Part shown: positions 17,160-26,408 of the stretch, piece by piece
How positions within the stretch are numbered: the first letter of the stretch is position 1
Layout of the letters: each line of letters opens with the position of its first letter
Source: Deltaproteobacteria bacterium
GTDB lineage: Bacteria > Desulfobacterota > DSM-4660 > Desulfatiglandales > Desulfatiglandaceae
Assembly (NCBI GenBank): GCA_018644785.1
Contig: JABGPV010000002.1
Coordinates: forward strand, 6,702 to 70,701
Length of the DNA stretch: 64,000 bases
Direction of reading: 5' to 3'
Notes under the pieces: generated by a model
Databases searched by the model: none
What the model saw: the letters and a program-made list of their open reading frames with translations, nothing else
Told to the model about the DNA's origin: nothing
Translations under genes and position numbers: made by a program

Positions 17160-19142
17160 CTATCCGCCCATCATAAGATTCGGGAGAAACAGGACAATCT
17201 GAGGAAACAAGATAAAGAGAACTACGGCGAAAAGCATACACATCCAGAACGGGGTTACGCCCCTGAATATGGTATACATGGGAACTTTGGTGATCCCTGC
17301 AATGGCGAATACCGTGATGCCGATGGGGGGTGTGATGGTGGCGATCTCGACCATCATGGTGACCATAACCCCGAACCATATGGGATCAAAACCGAGCGTC
17401 ATCATGGTGGGGTATACAAAGGGAAGGGTCAGGATGATTACCGGCAGGCCATTCATAACACAACCCAGAAGCAGATACATGCTCAGTACAAGGCTGACCG
17501 TTATATATCTTGAGACCTCAAGTCCGCTAAGAAACTCGGCCAGCGTAAAGGGGAGTTTGGTCAGGGCAAAAAACTGCGTAAGGGCCGTCGCATAAATGAA
17601 AATGAAGAAGATTAACCCTGCCATTTTAACGGCGCCCTTGGCATTTTCAAAGCAACTCTTGAAACTGAGTCGTTTCATGACGAGACCGATAAAAGCGGCG
17701 CAAAAGGCCCCGATCGCCCCGGCTTCGGTTGCTGAAAAAACGCCCGCGTAAATACCCCCGATGACCAGCAGAAAAAGGGGCAGCACCGGACCCGCGGACT
17801 TCAGGGATATTATCTTTTCCCCAATGGTGGTCCTGGGTCCCGCAGGACCCAACTGAGGATTCATACGGCAGCGAATTGTGATCATCAAAATGAACAGAAT
17901 CGTTACGATAATTCCGGGGATGATACCGGCCATAAAAAGCTTCCCCACGGATTGCTCCACCATGACGCCGTAAATGATAAAGCTCAGGCTGGGAGGTATC
18001 AGGACCCCGATGGTTGATCCGGCAGCGATTGCCCCGGTAGACAGCCGCTGGTCATATTTGTATTTTTTCATCTCTGGCAGAGCGACCGTGCTCATGGTTA
18101 CCGCTCCCGACATGGGGTCGCCCACCACGGCGGCAAAGGCCCCACAGGCCCCTACAGAGGCTGAAGCCAGGCCCCCTGGCAAGTGACCCAGCCACCTGTA
18201 TGCCGTCATGTAAATGTCTCGACTGAAATGGGCGGCCGCCACCAGTAGCCCCATCCACATAAACAGGGGGAGGACGCTGAAAACATAATTACTCGCCGTG
18301 GTCTGTGAGGTCATGCCCAGCATACCCAGGCCCGCCTCCGGACTCGTCAGATACCCCATGCCCCAAATAACGACGGTGGCCATGGCAGCGCCGATATGGA
18401 CATGGCAAAATATCAATGCAAACATGAGCAATAGGGCGATACCGCCGAAGGTGTAAGGTTCAATTTGGAAAGGAAGGAGGATTTCCGGTAAGAATGACAT
18501 CCCAAACAGGACTATGGTGACGATGATGCCCGGGGCCATCCAAAAATACATATTAACGCCCCGGGCAGCTAGATCGCCCAAGCACTCTAAAAAATCGACC
18601 AATACGGCCAAGGCAAATAATGCCATAAAAACGGCGGTTATCATGGCAAAGGGCCAGAGCGGGATCTCCAGAAGGCCGGTGGTAGAACCGGTAGTCCATT
18701 CGTACTGTCCCTGCACGACACTTTGCCAGCTTATGATGGAGATGATTCCCAACGCCACCAGGTCAGCCGACGCGGTGATTGCGGCTCTGATGGTCGGCGA
18801 AAATTTGTTCACAAGAACATCGACTCTCACATGGTCTTTGAGCATTTGGGTATACGCCATGCCGGAAAAGAATATGATGACCAGCAAGACTTTGACCACC
18901 TCAATGGCGCCCGGGATGTTTATGTGCAGGGTAGCGCGTAGAATGACATCTATAACAATCAAAAGCATCCCGCCTATCAAGGCTAAGGCGCCGCTGGCAA
19001 TGCATAAATTGGATACCGGCCTTAAAAAACTGCTTAACGCCCGGCCCAGCATCAATGGCCATGAAAAGGCCTGCCCCTCCAATTTTTCGCCTGGGACCTT
19101 TTCGGTCAAGACGTTCGGGCTGGTTTCAAGAACGCTATCCAT
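17160..19142 (-). CDS. TRAP transporter permease, fused DctQ-DctM
   Basis: A 660-residue inner-membrane permease. The N-terminal ~200 residues form a DctQ-like four-helix unit (SGALALIGGMLLIVIDVILR; KDHVRVDVLVNKFSP) and the rest a DctM unit of about 12 helices (LFMWMGLLVAAAHFSRDIY; GALAI-type segments such as TGAIAAGSTIGVLIPPSLSF). TRAP systems import organic acids using the sodium or proton gradient with a periplasmic binding protein. The binding protein gene is immediately upstream. The fusion of Q and M is well known in the family. Confidence 0.93.
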   Translation of the reverse strand: MDSVLETSPNVLTEKVPGEKLEGQAFSWPLMLGRALSSFLRPVSNLCIASGALALIGGMLLIVIDVILRATLHINIPGAIEVVKVLLVIIFFSGMAYTQMLKDHVRVDVLVNKFSPTIRAAITASADLVALGIISIISWQSVVQGQYEWTTGSTTGLLEIPLWPFAMITAVFMALFALAVLVDFLECLGDLAARGVNMYFWMAPGIIVTIVLFGMSFLPEILLPFQIEPYTFGGIALLLMFALIFCHVHIGAAMATVVIWGMGYLTSPEAGLGMLGMTSQTTASNYVFSVLPLFMWMGLLVAAAHFSRDIYMTAYRWLGHLPGGLASASVGACGAFAAVVGDPMSGAVTMSTVALPEMKKYKYDQRLSTGAIAAGSTIGVLIPPSLSFIIYGVMVEQSVGKLFMAGIIPGIIVTILFILMITIRCRMNPQLGPAGPRTTIGEKIISLKSAGPVLPLFLLVIGGIYAGVFSATEAGAIGAFCAAFIGLVMKRLSFKSCFENAKGAVKMAGLIFFIFIYATALTQFFALTKLPFTLAEFLSGLEVSRYITVSLVLSMYLLLGCVMNGLPVIILTLPFVYPTMMTLGFDPIWFGVMVTMMVEIATITPPIGITVFAIAGITKVPMYTIFRGVTPFWMCMLFAVVLFILFPQIVLFLPNLMMGG

Positions 19143-19256
19143 ACTGTATGCCTCTCTTTTCTTTATGGTTGGTTTCTCTTTTTATCCCTCGACCCTCATC
19201 AAGGATGAAAGCCGAGGACTCCTGCCCCATTACGGTGGAACAGGCGCCGCTAACGT

Positions 19257-20333
19257 CTATCCGAATTGATAACCGTACAGCTCCAGAAGCCGTTCAGCTT
19301 CTTCAAGAATCTTTTTCCCGGGCAGGCCTTTTTTCTCCATTTTCTCGGCCCATTCAACCCACAAGGCCCTGAAAATCTTCCTGGCCTCTTTCATGTCTTC
19401 CGGCGACCATTCGAAAAGCTCATGCCCCTTTTTCTGTGCAAGAATCTCTTCCCGCAGAATTTTATAACCGGGCAGATTAGCGCCTTCATTACATGCTCGC
19501 TGAAACCAGGGGGCCATCAACACGAATTTTTCCTGTTCCTCTGAAGTAAATTTTTTCCATATTTTGCTACTGAAGAGATAATGGCTGACGGTAGGGCTAA
19601 TGGGTACCAAGGTATGGTATTTATATACCTCATTGAGGCGAAAATTGCCAAACGCTCCCCAGGCAACCACAAGGCCCTGCACCACGCCTCTTTCGCCGGA
19701 GGTATACATCTCACCAAGGGGCAATACCAAGGCGGAAGCCCCCAATTTGCTCATGGCTTTCGCGCTTGTCTCATCGTGACACCCGATGACTTTTCCTTTG
19801 AGGTCGGCCAGGGTACGGATCGGTACCGTGGAGTGAATCTGGGAGCGCAGCATAACCGAGGAACTGATATGTTTCACCTTCGCGCTGAACTGTTTCTCAA
19901 ACTCAGGGAACTTCTCCCGGAGTATGCTCAGAACCAGGTTGGATGTGGCCATGTTAGGGAAGAGGCCGGGCAAGGAAAAGAGGTCATACAGGGGGAAGGC
20001 CCCTGGATTCATTGCACCGAAAATCCATGCAAAGTCGGCAATCCCAAGTTGCAAAGCCCTGTACATGTCGGGCCCTGGAACCAGCGTGCCGCCGGGATAA
20101 TGGGTTACCTTTATCCTGCCGTGAGACGCCTTTTCTATCATTTTCCCGGGCCATTCATCCATGCGCGCAAACGCTTTAGAACCTGGTGCAGCAATGGTCG
20201 GCATTTTCAGGTCTATTTCAGCCTTTTTAAAAACTTTCTTTTCCTTCGCATAAGGCAATCCGGGGTTAAGTAATGTCACCGTTACGGCTAACAAGAAGAA
20301 AATGCCGATGAGCTGTATGATGTTTCTTTTCAT
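19257..20333 (-). CDS. TRAP transporter substrate-binding protein (DctP family)
   Basis: A 358-residue periplasmic binding protein with signal peptide (MKRNIIQLIGIFFLLAVTVT, cleaved near PYAKEKK). DctP signatures: TIAAPGSKAFARMDEWPGKM, GRIKVTHYPGGTLVPGPDMY, LQLGIADFAWIF, and LADLKGKVIGCHDETSAKAM with the ligand-binding region around SQIHSTVPIRTLADL. The start follows AAGGAGAG. It feeds the fused permease 114 bp downstream. The ligand is likely an organic acid, probably aromatic given the context; this is inference. Confidence 0.9.
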   Translation of the reverse strand: MKRNIIQLIGIFFLLAVTVTLLNPGLPYAKEKKVFKKAEIDLKMPTIAAPGSKAFARMDEWPGKMIEKASHGRIKVTHYPGGTLVPGPDMYRALQLGIADFAWIFGAMNPGAFPLYDLFSLPGLFPNMATSNLVLSILREKFPEFEKQFSAKVKHISSSVMLRSQIHSTVPIRTLADLKGKVIGCHDETSAKAMSKLGASALVLPLGEMYTSGERGVVQGLVVAWGAFGNFRLNEVYKYHTLVPISPTVSHYLFSSKIWKKFTSEEQEKFVLMAPWFQRACNEGANLPGYKILREEILAQKKGHELFEWSPEDMKEARKIFRALWVEWAEKMEKKGLPGKKILEEAERLLELYGYQFG

Positions 20334-20452
20334 TTTTAACTCTCCTTATGGTTTATTCTTGCGCCCTCGCCTCTTGTAAAGTAAGGGCTGGGCAGTAAAG
20401 TATTTAAAATATTCATCCTCTTAGGCACATTCACATCGATTTTAAACCATTG

Positions 20453-20815
20453 TTATCGCTTTTCCTCCTTTCGATAATTTGGGTTGTTCGCATTCAGTTC
20501 ACGTGCGGCTTTCAGCGTTTTCATCCCTCCCGTGTGTGAAACTGCATTGAATTTAATCTCGGTTGGTTCGCTTAAAAGATTCATAGCCCCGAGCAGAACA
20601 CCGAAGTGGTCAGATCCTAAATGATTATCCAAATCCACCTGTGTTTTCCACTCCTCAACCAGATTGAAAGCATTTTCATTCTCAATATCTTGGTAAAAAT
20701 GGCAGCTTATACACCCATTCTGCTTTCGGGTGCGCTGAATCAATGCTTCAACTGTTTGCAAAAGTTCTTTACGCTTTTGAAGAAGCACCTTCATTCTTGT
20801 TGCCAGAACTATCAC
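20453..20815 (-). CDS. ABM-family protein (quinol monooxygenase YgiN-like)
   Basis: About 120 residues with the ferredoxin-like antibiotic-biosynthesis-monooxygenase fold: MIVLATRMKVLLQKRKELLQ, TRKQNGCISCHFYQDIENEN, AFNLVEEWKTQVDLDNHLGS. GTG 20815 is preferred as it gives the family start (M-I-V-L-A-T) and has GGAG 10 bp upstream; an upstream in-frame GTG at 20830 is possible. It lies 120 bp before the TRAP binding protein and could be the first gene of that operon. In an anaerobe a true monooxygenase is unlikely; many ABM proteins act in other roles. Confidence 0.7.
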   Translation of the reverse strand: MIVLATRMKVLLQKRKELLQTVEALIQRTRKQNGCISCHFYQDIENENAFNLVEEWKTQVDLDNHLGSDHFGVLLGAMNLLSEPTEIKFNAVSHTGGMKTLKAARELNANNPNYRKEEKR

Positions 20816-20903
20816 GGATGTTTTCTCCACTTAAAAACGACAATTTCGCTTGCATAGATTTGGTCTTTTTGCAAAAGACATCTGGGATGTCTAAAAATAT
20901 AAA

Positions 20904-20920
20904 TTCAAGATTGGTGCCAA
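20904..20920 (-). promoter_or_regulatory. Possible sigma54 (-24/-12) promoter of the ABM/TRAP operon
   Basis: On the minus strand TTGGCACCAATCTTGAA matches the -24 element (TGGCAC) well; after GG and ten bases the -12 dinucleotide is GA rather than GC. It is about 90 bp before the ABM start, and a sigma54 activator gene lies just upstream on the same strand. Confidence 0.4.
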
Positions 20921-21016
20921 AAGCTACCAAATGATAGGGATGTTGTATATCTGATTGATTGGATTAGTGGATTTGTCTAAATAGGATTATGAAATCTTTG
21001 TAAAGAAACTGGATTT

Positions 21017-21055
21017 ACCCGCTGTATTCCGTGCCTTCCACGGAATACAGCGGGT
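21017..21055. repeat. Extragenic palindrome, copy 1
   Basis: CCCGCTGTATTCCGTG (21018-21033) and CACGGAATACAGCGGG (21039-21054) form a perfect 16-bp stem with a 5-base loop, extended by an A-T pair at 21017/21055. A near-identical palindrome is at 24776-24812. It lies 3' of the sigma54 activator gene and could act as its terminator. Confidence 0.85.
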
Positions 21056-21188
21056 AATCTTTTTAGATGAATGTCATAGCCACAGGAATAAGGATTTTGG
21101 ATAAAAGGGTGTGTGGGTTTTCTGTCTGTGTGTAAATGGGAGGTTGCTTCATCCAACCGCCGGTAAAGTGCTGGAAAAATCCAAGAAT

Positions 21189-22793
21189 TCAAACCTTCGG
21201 CCGTTTGATGCCGAGTTTATTCATGCGGGTTCGCAGCGTACTGGGGTTTAAGCCCAAGCGTTCAGCAGCTCCGTTGGCCCCCTGGATCTTCCAATAGGTG
21301 TTTTCAAGTGTCCGAACAATGTGTTCACACTCCATCTCTTCAAGTGTCTTCGTATCATCTACGGACAGAGTTGAAGAGGTTGGAATTTCAACCTGCAACT
21401 TGCCGTCTTTGCAGGTTATCACCGCCCGTTCAAGCACGTTTTCCAGTTCCCTGACATTGCCGGGCCAGGGATATTTTTGCAAAGCCTTTATGGTTTTTGA
21501 AGGAATTGCCTTGATTTTTTTGCCCAGTTTTTTGCCAAATTTGTTGCTGAAGGCATTAACGAGCAGGGGGATATCTTCCACACGCTGCTGAAGTGGCGGT
21601 ACCGTGAGTGGAAAAACATTTAATCTGTACCAGAGATCTTGCCGGAAGCGGCCATTCTTAACTTCTTTTTCAAGATCCCGGTTTGTGGCAGCTATCACCC
21701 GAACATCGGTTTGTATTGTACGGGAACTGCCCAACCGCTCGAATTCTCCATCCTGAAGCGCCCTGAGCAGTTTTGGCTGCAACTCTAAAGGTAGTTCGCC
21801 AATCTCGTCCAGAAAAAGAGTTCCCCCATTGGCAAGTTCAAAACGACCTACCTGTCTAGCTTGAGCACTGGTAAACGCCCCCTTCTCATGGCCGAACAAT
21901 TCACTTTCGATAAGGTTTGAAGGGAGTGTGGCGCAATTCACTTTTATCAGGGGTCGGTCTTTACGCCCGCTTGCGTTATGCAGCGCTCTGGCAATCAACT
22001 CTTTTCCCGTGCCGGTTTCGCCCAGGATGACTACAGTGGCATCTGTGGGAGCGACTTGCTCCACCTTGAACAGGACGTACTTAAGCGCATCACTTTGACC
22101 GATAATCTCTTCAAAGTTGTGCTCCAGTTTGATCTCTTCCCTGAGATAGGTATAATCGTCCTCAAGCTGTTTTTTTAATTGTCTTATCTTCGCGAGCGTT
22201 TTCTGGAGCTTCAGCTCCGACTTCTTTCGCTCCAGTGCATTGGCAAAGATCTCTCCTGCGAATCGAAGGCGCCCAACAAGATCATCCGGCCAATGTTGTT
22301 CAGAGCGAAAAGCACCCAATGCAATGGCGCCCATAATTGAGCCGCCAACGGTCAACGGCATGGCGAGCGCCGATTTCAGACCCGTTTTCTGGAAACGCTG
22401 TTTGTCACGTATGGCCTCATCAGGCAGTTGGTCGGCACGGGAGAAGATAACCAGTTCATTGGCGAGCAATTTTTCGGAGACCCAGGGATAATTGACATTT
22501 AAAAGGCCTAAGGGAAATGGTTCAAGTCCCTTGATCGCCCATGAATGCGTGACGTTAAATGCTTTAGGATCTTCTAATAGCTCAAACAGAGAACCCCTCT
22601 CGACCCCAAGAAACTCTACGATGAGTTGAAGGCCGGACTCGATTTCCTTGTCAATATGGTTAGTGGGCAGATTGATGAATCTGGCTGAGAGTTCGGAAAC
22701 AAGCGTCTCGAAATAAAGCCGTTTATCAGCACCTTCATCATTCTTTTTGTATTGAGTACTTTGGTTCCGTGATTTCGTCACCCTTTGCCCCAA
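21189..22793 (-). CDS. Sigma54-dependent transcriptional activator with GAF domain
   Basis: A 534-residue NtrC-type activator. Residues ~25-190 are a GAF-like sensor, 190-225 a coiled linker, ~230-460 the AAA+ domain (Walker A GETGTGKE at 258-265, the sigma54-contact loop GAFTSA at 305-310, [20 protein letters not shown]), and the C-terminus is a Fis-type helix-turn-helix ([20 protein letters not shown]). The frame opens with TTG at 22793; GTG 22781 is another possible start and neither has a strong ribosome binding site. Likely targets are the -24/-12 promoter before the hydantoinase/pad genes and the weaker one before the ABM/TRAP genes. Confidence 0.9.
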   Translation of the reverse strand: MGQRVTKSRNQSTQYKKNDEGADKRLYFETLVSELSARFINLPTNHIDKEIESGLQLIVEFLGVERGSLFELLEDPKAFNVTHSWAIKGLEPFPLGLLNVNYPWVSEKLLANELVIFSRADQLPDEAIRDKQRFQKTGLKSALAMPLTVGGSIMGAIALGAFRSEQHWPDDLVGRLRFAGEIFANALERKKSELKLQKTLAKIRQLKKQLEDDYTYLREEIKLEHNFEEIIGQSDALKYVLFKVEQVAPTDATVVILGETGTGKELIARALHNASGRKDRPLIKVNCATLPSNLIESELFGHEKGAFTSAQARQVGRFELANGGTLFLDEIGELPLELQPKLLRALQDGEFERLGSSRTIQTDVRVIAATNRDLEKEVKNGRFRQDLWYRLNVFPLTVPPLQQRVEDIPLLVNAFSNKFGKKLGKKIKAIPSKTIKALQKYPWPGNVRELENVLERAVITCKDGKLQVEIPTSSTLSVDDTKTLEEMECEHIVRTLENTYWKIQGANGAAERLGLNPSTLRTRMNKLGIKRPKV

Positions 22794-22919
22794 TTTCTAT
22801 GAATTGTTTTTGTTTAGCAGGAAGTATAGGTCCAACGGCATTGTGCGTCAAGTCTAAATGATACACACTATGTTGTGGATTCTTGTTTCAGGATGTCTTC
22901 GCGGGAAAATTAAAGCGGT

Positions 22920-24053
22920 TCAATTATTTCTAAAGTGAGCAGGTAAAGTACGGTTATCTCTTTCCGCCAAAATCTTTTCATGGAGCTCCCGGAAACTTTG
23001 CGCCAACTGCGCCTCTTTTTTATCAGGCCTGATTTTCAGCTCCAATGCCTCGGTGGGGCAAACGGTCGCGCAAACCCCGCACCCGATGCACCACTGTTGA
23101 TCAACAACCGCAACATCATCCTTTAGTGTCATGGCATCCACCGGGCAGATTTCAATACACGCGCCGCAGCTGATACATTTATCTTCATCTGTTTCCCGGA
23201 GGAAATAGGTGGCCATCAGAGCGTCTCTCGGCAGATATCTTCTTTTGATTGAACCCACATTCCAACACGCACATCCACAGCAATTACAGTTATGCTGGAC
23301 TTCCCCTTCAGCATTGTCGACAAAATGGACCAGACCCGCCTCTTCGCTCTTCTTTATGATTGCAAGGGTTTCCTCTCTTGTGATCTCTTTTCCGAAACCC
23401 TTATCAATAACATAACGCGCCATGTCATTGAATTTGATGCACACTTCATTGGGATGCCCGCAACCGCTGCCCGTCAAGTGCTCTCTCGTTTTCCTGCAGG
23501 CACAGTGGCAGACCGCAAATACCTCTGCCGCTTGAATGACGCTCTCCATGGCGTGGTATGGGTAAACCGCCTGCATATCAGCGTTGATTGCCTTTTTAAC
23601 CGGTACATAGCGGTATGGTTTGGTGTCAGTCCCATAGGTGACCTTGCTCACCTTCTTATTATAATATTGACGTATAAGCCCTGCCATTTTTCGTGCGGTG
23701 GGCGTGTCTTCACCTTTCCAGAAAAATGCCTGGGGAAACCCGAATCCCGCCTGGTGTAGGGCATAGCCTTTTTCGTTTTCTTCTGTCATAGCAGAGAAAA
23801 CCAACCCCTTCTGTGAAAGGTTTTCCAGAACGTCCACCAACTCTCCCCGGGGAAGATCGCTTTGAGCGGCGATGTCATCAATACGCTGTGGCTGTAACGG
23901 AACAACTCCGGTGGGAATGGCCAGCACAACCGCTGCTTCCCGTGGGGTGAACATCTCTTTTAGAATTGTTATTAAATCCTTCGTCTCGGGAAAACCCATG
24001 CCCAAATAAGACATATGTTTGCTCAATTTTTCATAAATATCTTTATGGATCAT
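22920..24053 (-). CDS. Ferredoxin-type 4Fe-4S protein with N-terminal helix-turn-helix-like region
   Basis: A 377-residue protein. The N-terminal ~90 residues look like a winged-helix fold (MFTPREAAVVLAIP, RIDDIAAQSDLPRGELVDVL, ENLSQKGLVFS). The middle holds a cysteine-rich region (CHCACRKTREH; CNCCGCAC) and the C-terminal part a 2x[4Fe-4S] ferredoxin (CISCGACIEICPVDAM, CIGCGVCATVCPTEAL). Proteins of this build are common in deltaproteobacteria, but their function is not established; electron transfer is likely. ATG 24053 is preferred for its AAAGGA box. It stands alone between the sigma54 activator and the thioesterase. Confidence 0.8.
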   Translation of the reverse strand: MIHKDIYEKLSKHMSYLGMGFPETKDLITILKEMFTPREAAVVLAIPTGVVPLQPQRIDDIAAQSDLPRGELVDVLENLSQKGLVFSAMTEENEKGYALHQAGFGFPQAFFWKGEDTPTARKMAGLIRQYYNKKVSKVTYGTDTKPYRYVPVKKAINADMQAVYPYHAMESVIQAAEVFAVCHCACRKTREHLTGSGCGHPNEVCIKFNDMARYVIDKGFGKEITREETLAIIKKSEEAGLVHFVDNAEGEVQHNCNCCGCACWNVGSIKRRYLPRDALMATYFLRETDEDKCISCGACIEICPVDAMTLKDDVAVVDQQWCIGCGVCATVCPTEALELKIRPDKKEAQLAQSFRELHEKILAERDNRTLPAHFRNN

Positions 24054-24186
24054 ATGGGTTCCTTTGAATGTATTTTTTAGCGGTGTCAACGGAACAACTT
24101 ATCAAAATGGTGGTATAATTGTTTCGTATTTGGTAAGGGGAAGTTAAAAGACAAGGTGCAGAAATATCGATATATTTAAGATATCC

Positions 24187-24666
24187 CTAAGACTTTTTTT
24201 TCTTCTTCTTTTCCCGCAATCGCGACTCTCTTCGTTCAATGGCCTCGGTGTTTCGCCTTTTCTCTTCCTCGGTCTTGAAGATGATCCGCGGAAGCTCTTT
24301 TGTGTGACCGGTTTCATCTAAACCCACCAAAGTGAGATAGGCAGAGGCAATCTTGCGGATCTTTCCCGTGAGCAGGTCTTCTGTTTCCGCCCGAACACCG
24401 ATTTCCATGGAGGTTCTCCCCACCATATTGATGCTCCCTTTGAGTGTAAGCAGATTCCCCACATAGGCAGGATAGTGGAAGTCCAGTCTGTCCACAGAGG
24501 CAGTCACAGCGTTGCAGCGGGCATGTCGCATCCCCACAACGGTTGCAGTCGTATCAATATGTTTCATAATTACACCACCGAGGATGTTTCCCGAAGGGTT
24601 GGCATCTTCCGGCAGCATTACGTGTGACATGATGACAGCGCTATCTTTTGCGGTTTTTGATTCCAT
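24187..24666 (-). CDS. Acyl-CoA thioesterase (hotdog fold)
   Basis: A 159-residue hotdog thioesterase of the YciA/acyl-CoA hydrolase type. Signatures: VMLPEDANPSGNILGGVIMK (with the catalytic Asn/Asp region), IDTTATVVGMRHARCNAVTA, and DRLDFHYPAYVGNLLTLKGS. ATG 24666 has a GGAGG box 9 bp upstream; the longer open frame is not needed. The C-terminus is a lysine-rich tail (EKKKKKKS). Releasing CoA from aromatic or fatty acyl-CoA intermediates would fit the neighbouring pathways, but substrate specificity cannot be read from sequence. Confidence 0.88.
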   Translation of the reverse strand: MESKTAKDSAVIMSHVMLPEDANPSGNILGGVIMKHIDTTATVVGMRHARCNAVTASVDRLDFHYPAYVGNLLTLKGSINMVGRTSMEIGVRAETEDLLTGKIRKIASAYLTLVGLDETGHTKELPRIIFKTEEEKRRNTEAIERRESRLREKKKKKKS

Positions 24667-24775
24667 GTTGCTTTTCCTCCAATTTTTGAAAATCCGTAAG
24701 AAACCTTCCAGCAAAACACATGCCAAATTCGGAAGCGCTTTATCCCTGCTAATATGACATTCACCTAAAAACGCA

Positions 24776-24812
24776 CCCGCTGTATCCCGTGGAAAGCACG
24801 GAATACAGCGGG
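24776..24812. repeat. Extragenic palindrome, copy 2
   Basis: CCCGCTGTATCCCGTG (24776-24791), GAAAG loop, CACGGAATACAGCGGG (24797-24812): the same palindrome as at 21017-21055 with one base changed in the left arm. It lies between the divergent thioesterase gene and the hydantoinase promoter. Confidence 0.85.
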
Positions 24813-24898
24813 CTGGTTTGTTTTTATTGTGAATGTTCAATGATAATGCTTTCAAAATTCACTTATCCATTCAAGCAGATATGCGAGATATCTTTTAT

Positions 24899-24915
24899 TT
24901 GGCATATGTTTTGCT
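24899..24915 (+). promoter_or_regulatory. Sigma54 (-24/-12) promoter of the hydantoinase-pad operon
   Basis: TTGGCATATGTTTTGCT has the invariant GG (24901-24902) and GC (24913-24914) separated by exactly 10 bp, with good flanking matches to the sigma54 consensus. It lies 75 bp before the hydantoinase-like gene and about 2.1 kb from a sigma54 activator gene. Confidence 0.7.
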
Positions 24916-24989
24916 CCTCTTGTAATCGAAAGTAAAGAGTTCGAGACCAATGGCATATTTTCATACATAGCAAATAAAGGAGACTGACC

Positions 24990-26348
24990 ATGCTGGACCT
25001 AAAAATCATCAACGGGAAAGTATTTATTCCAGGGGGAGGCTTTTTTGATCTGGAACTGGGAATCAAAGACGGAAAAATCGCCATGATAGGAAGCTCCAAT
25101 GATATGCCCGAGGCCAATGAGGTCCTGGATGCTGGTGGGAATATCGTAATGCCCGGGGTGGTGGATCCACACATCCACCTCGGCATCTTCGGAGATTTTG
25201 CCATGGAATGTGAACACGAAACCAGAGCCGCTCTGGCCGGCGGTGTTACCACGGTGGGCGTGTTCATGGGAGGGGGCGAGTCCTACCTGCCGCAACTCGG
25301 TTCGCTGATCGATATTGTGGAACAAAAAAGCTCGGTCGATCTCATGTTTCATCTGAGTGTCTTTACGGATGATCAGATGGCCGAAATGGAGGAATGTTAC
25401 AAGCGGTTCGGTGTGACGTCATTCAAATTTTATATGGCGGGCGTAAAGGGGGTCTTTCCCGGTGTCACGGACGGTTTTATCTTTGATGGGTTTAAAAAGG
25501 TTGCTTCCATGGGTGACAAGGCGCTGGCCTGCGTTCACTGTGAGGATCAATCCCTGATTGATGTGGCCTTTGACAAAGTTGCCGCCGAAACACCGGATGG
25601 AACCCTGGTGGATTGGGCCAAAACAGGACCTGACATGGCGGAAGAAGAAGCCATTATGAGGGCTTACTATCTGGCGGAAAAGGCCAACAATAGACTGTAT
25701 ATTGTTCATATTTCCACAGGAGACGGTGCTTCCCGATTCAAGATGCTCAAGAAAACGGACTATCATCGGGTCTACGGAGAAACCACTTCGGCCTATCTTT
25801 CCGTGAACAAGAATGATCCTTTCGGTATGCTGGGGAAAATGCTTCCCCCGCTCAGGGATCAGAAGGACAACGACACCCTGTGGGAGCGGGTGAATGATGG
25901 CACCATTGACACTTTCGGTACCGACAATGTGAGCATGACACTGGAGGTCAAGCAGGCTGAAAATGGAATGCTCGGCGCCATGCCCGGTTATCCCATTCTT
26001 CAGACACATCTCTCCGCCATCCTCACGGAAGGTTACCATAAACGCGGTGTGGCACTTGACAAGATCCTGACCCGGGCAACCCTCAATCCTGCGAAAATTT
26101 TTGGACTTTACCCACAGAAGGGGACCATTGCCGTCGGAAGCGATGCGGACATTGTGGTTCTCGATCTGGAAAAAGAATGGGTGGTCAAGAGCGAGGATCT
26201 TTTTTCCTATGGAGATTTTTCCCTTTACGAAGGAAAAACGCTGAAAGGAAAACCGTCGGTTGTGATTAAGGGCGGGAAAAAGGCCTATGAAGACGATAAA
26301 ATCCTGGTTGATCCCGGGGCAGGGAACTACCTGCGCAGAAACCTTTAG
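24990..26348 (+). CDS. Dihydropyrimidinase/hydantoinase-family cyclic amidohydrolase
   Basis: A 452-residue amidohydrolase-superfamily enzyme. The binuclear metal set is complete: His61 and His63 (DPHIHLG), the carbamylated Lys146 (SFKFYMAG), His183, His240 (IVHISTGDGA) and Asp312. Asp312 is followed by Asn (GTDNVSM) where many relatives have His. Family enzymes open cyclic imides such as hydantoins or dihydropyrimidines. It starts behind AAAGGAG and 60 bp before padE, downstream of a sigma54 promoter, so it is probably the first gene of the phenylglyoxylate operon. A link to 5-phenylhydantoin/phenylglycine is suggested only by this position. Confidence 0.85.
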   Translation: MLDLKIINGKVFIPGGGFFDLELGIKDGKIAMIGSSNDMPEANEVLDAGGNIVMPGVVDPHIHLGIFGDFAMECEHETRAALAGGVTTVGVFMGGGESYLPQLGSLIDIVEQKSSVDLMFHLSVFTDDQMAEMEECYKRFGVTSFKFYMAGVKGVFPGVTDGFIFDGFKKVASMGDKALACVHCEDQSLIDVAFDKVAAETPDGTLVDWAKTGPDMAEEEAIMRAYYLAEKANNRLYIVHISTGDGASRFKMLKKTDYHRVYGETTSAYLSVNKNDPFGMLGKMLPPLRDQKDNDTLWERVNDGTIDTFGTDNVSMTLEVKQAENGMLGAMPGYPILQTHLSAILTEGYHKRGVALDKILTRATLNPAKIFGLYPQKGTIAVGSDADIVVLDLEKEWVVKSEDLFSYGDFSLYEGKTLKGKPSVVIKGGKKAYEDDKILVDPGAGNYLRRNL

Positions 26349-26408
26349 CGAACTGATCATTTTCATGATTCAAGAATCAATATTCAATCCTTAGAATTCG
26401 GAGAAAAC

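Noticed and set aside
18514..19269. 251-codon open frame on the plus strand
   Set aside because: Antisense to the TRAP permease N-terminal domain; shadow of hydrophobic codons.
25419..26366. 315-codon open frame on the minus strand
   Set aside because: Antisense to the hydantoinase-like gene with full metal site; no recognisable protein.
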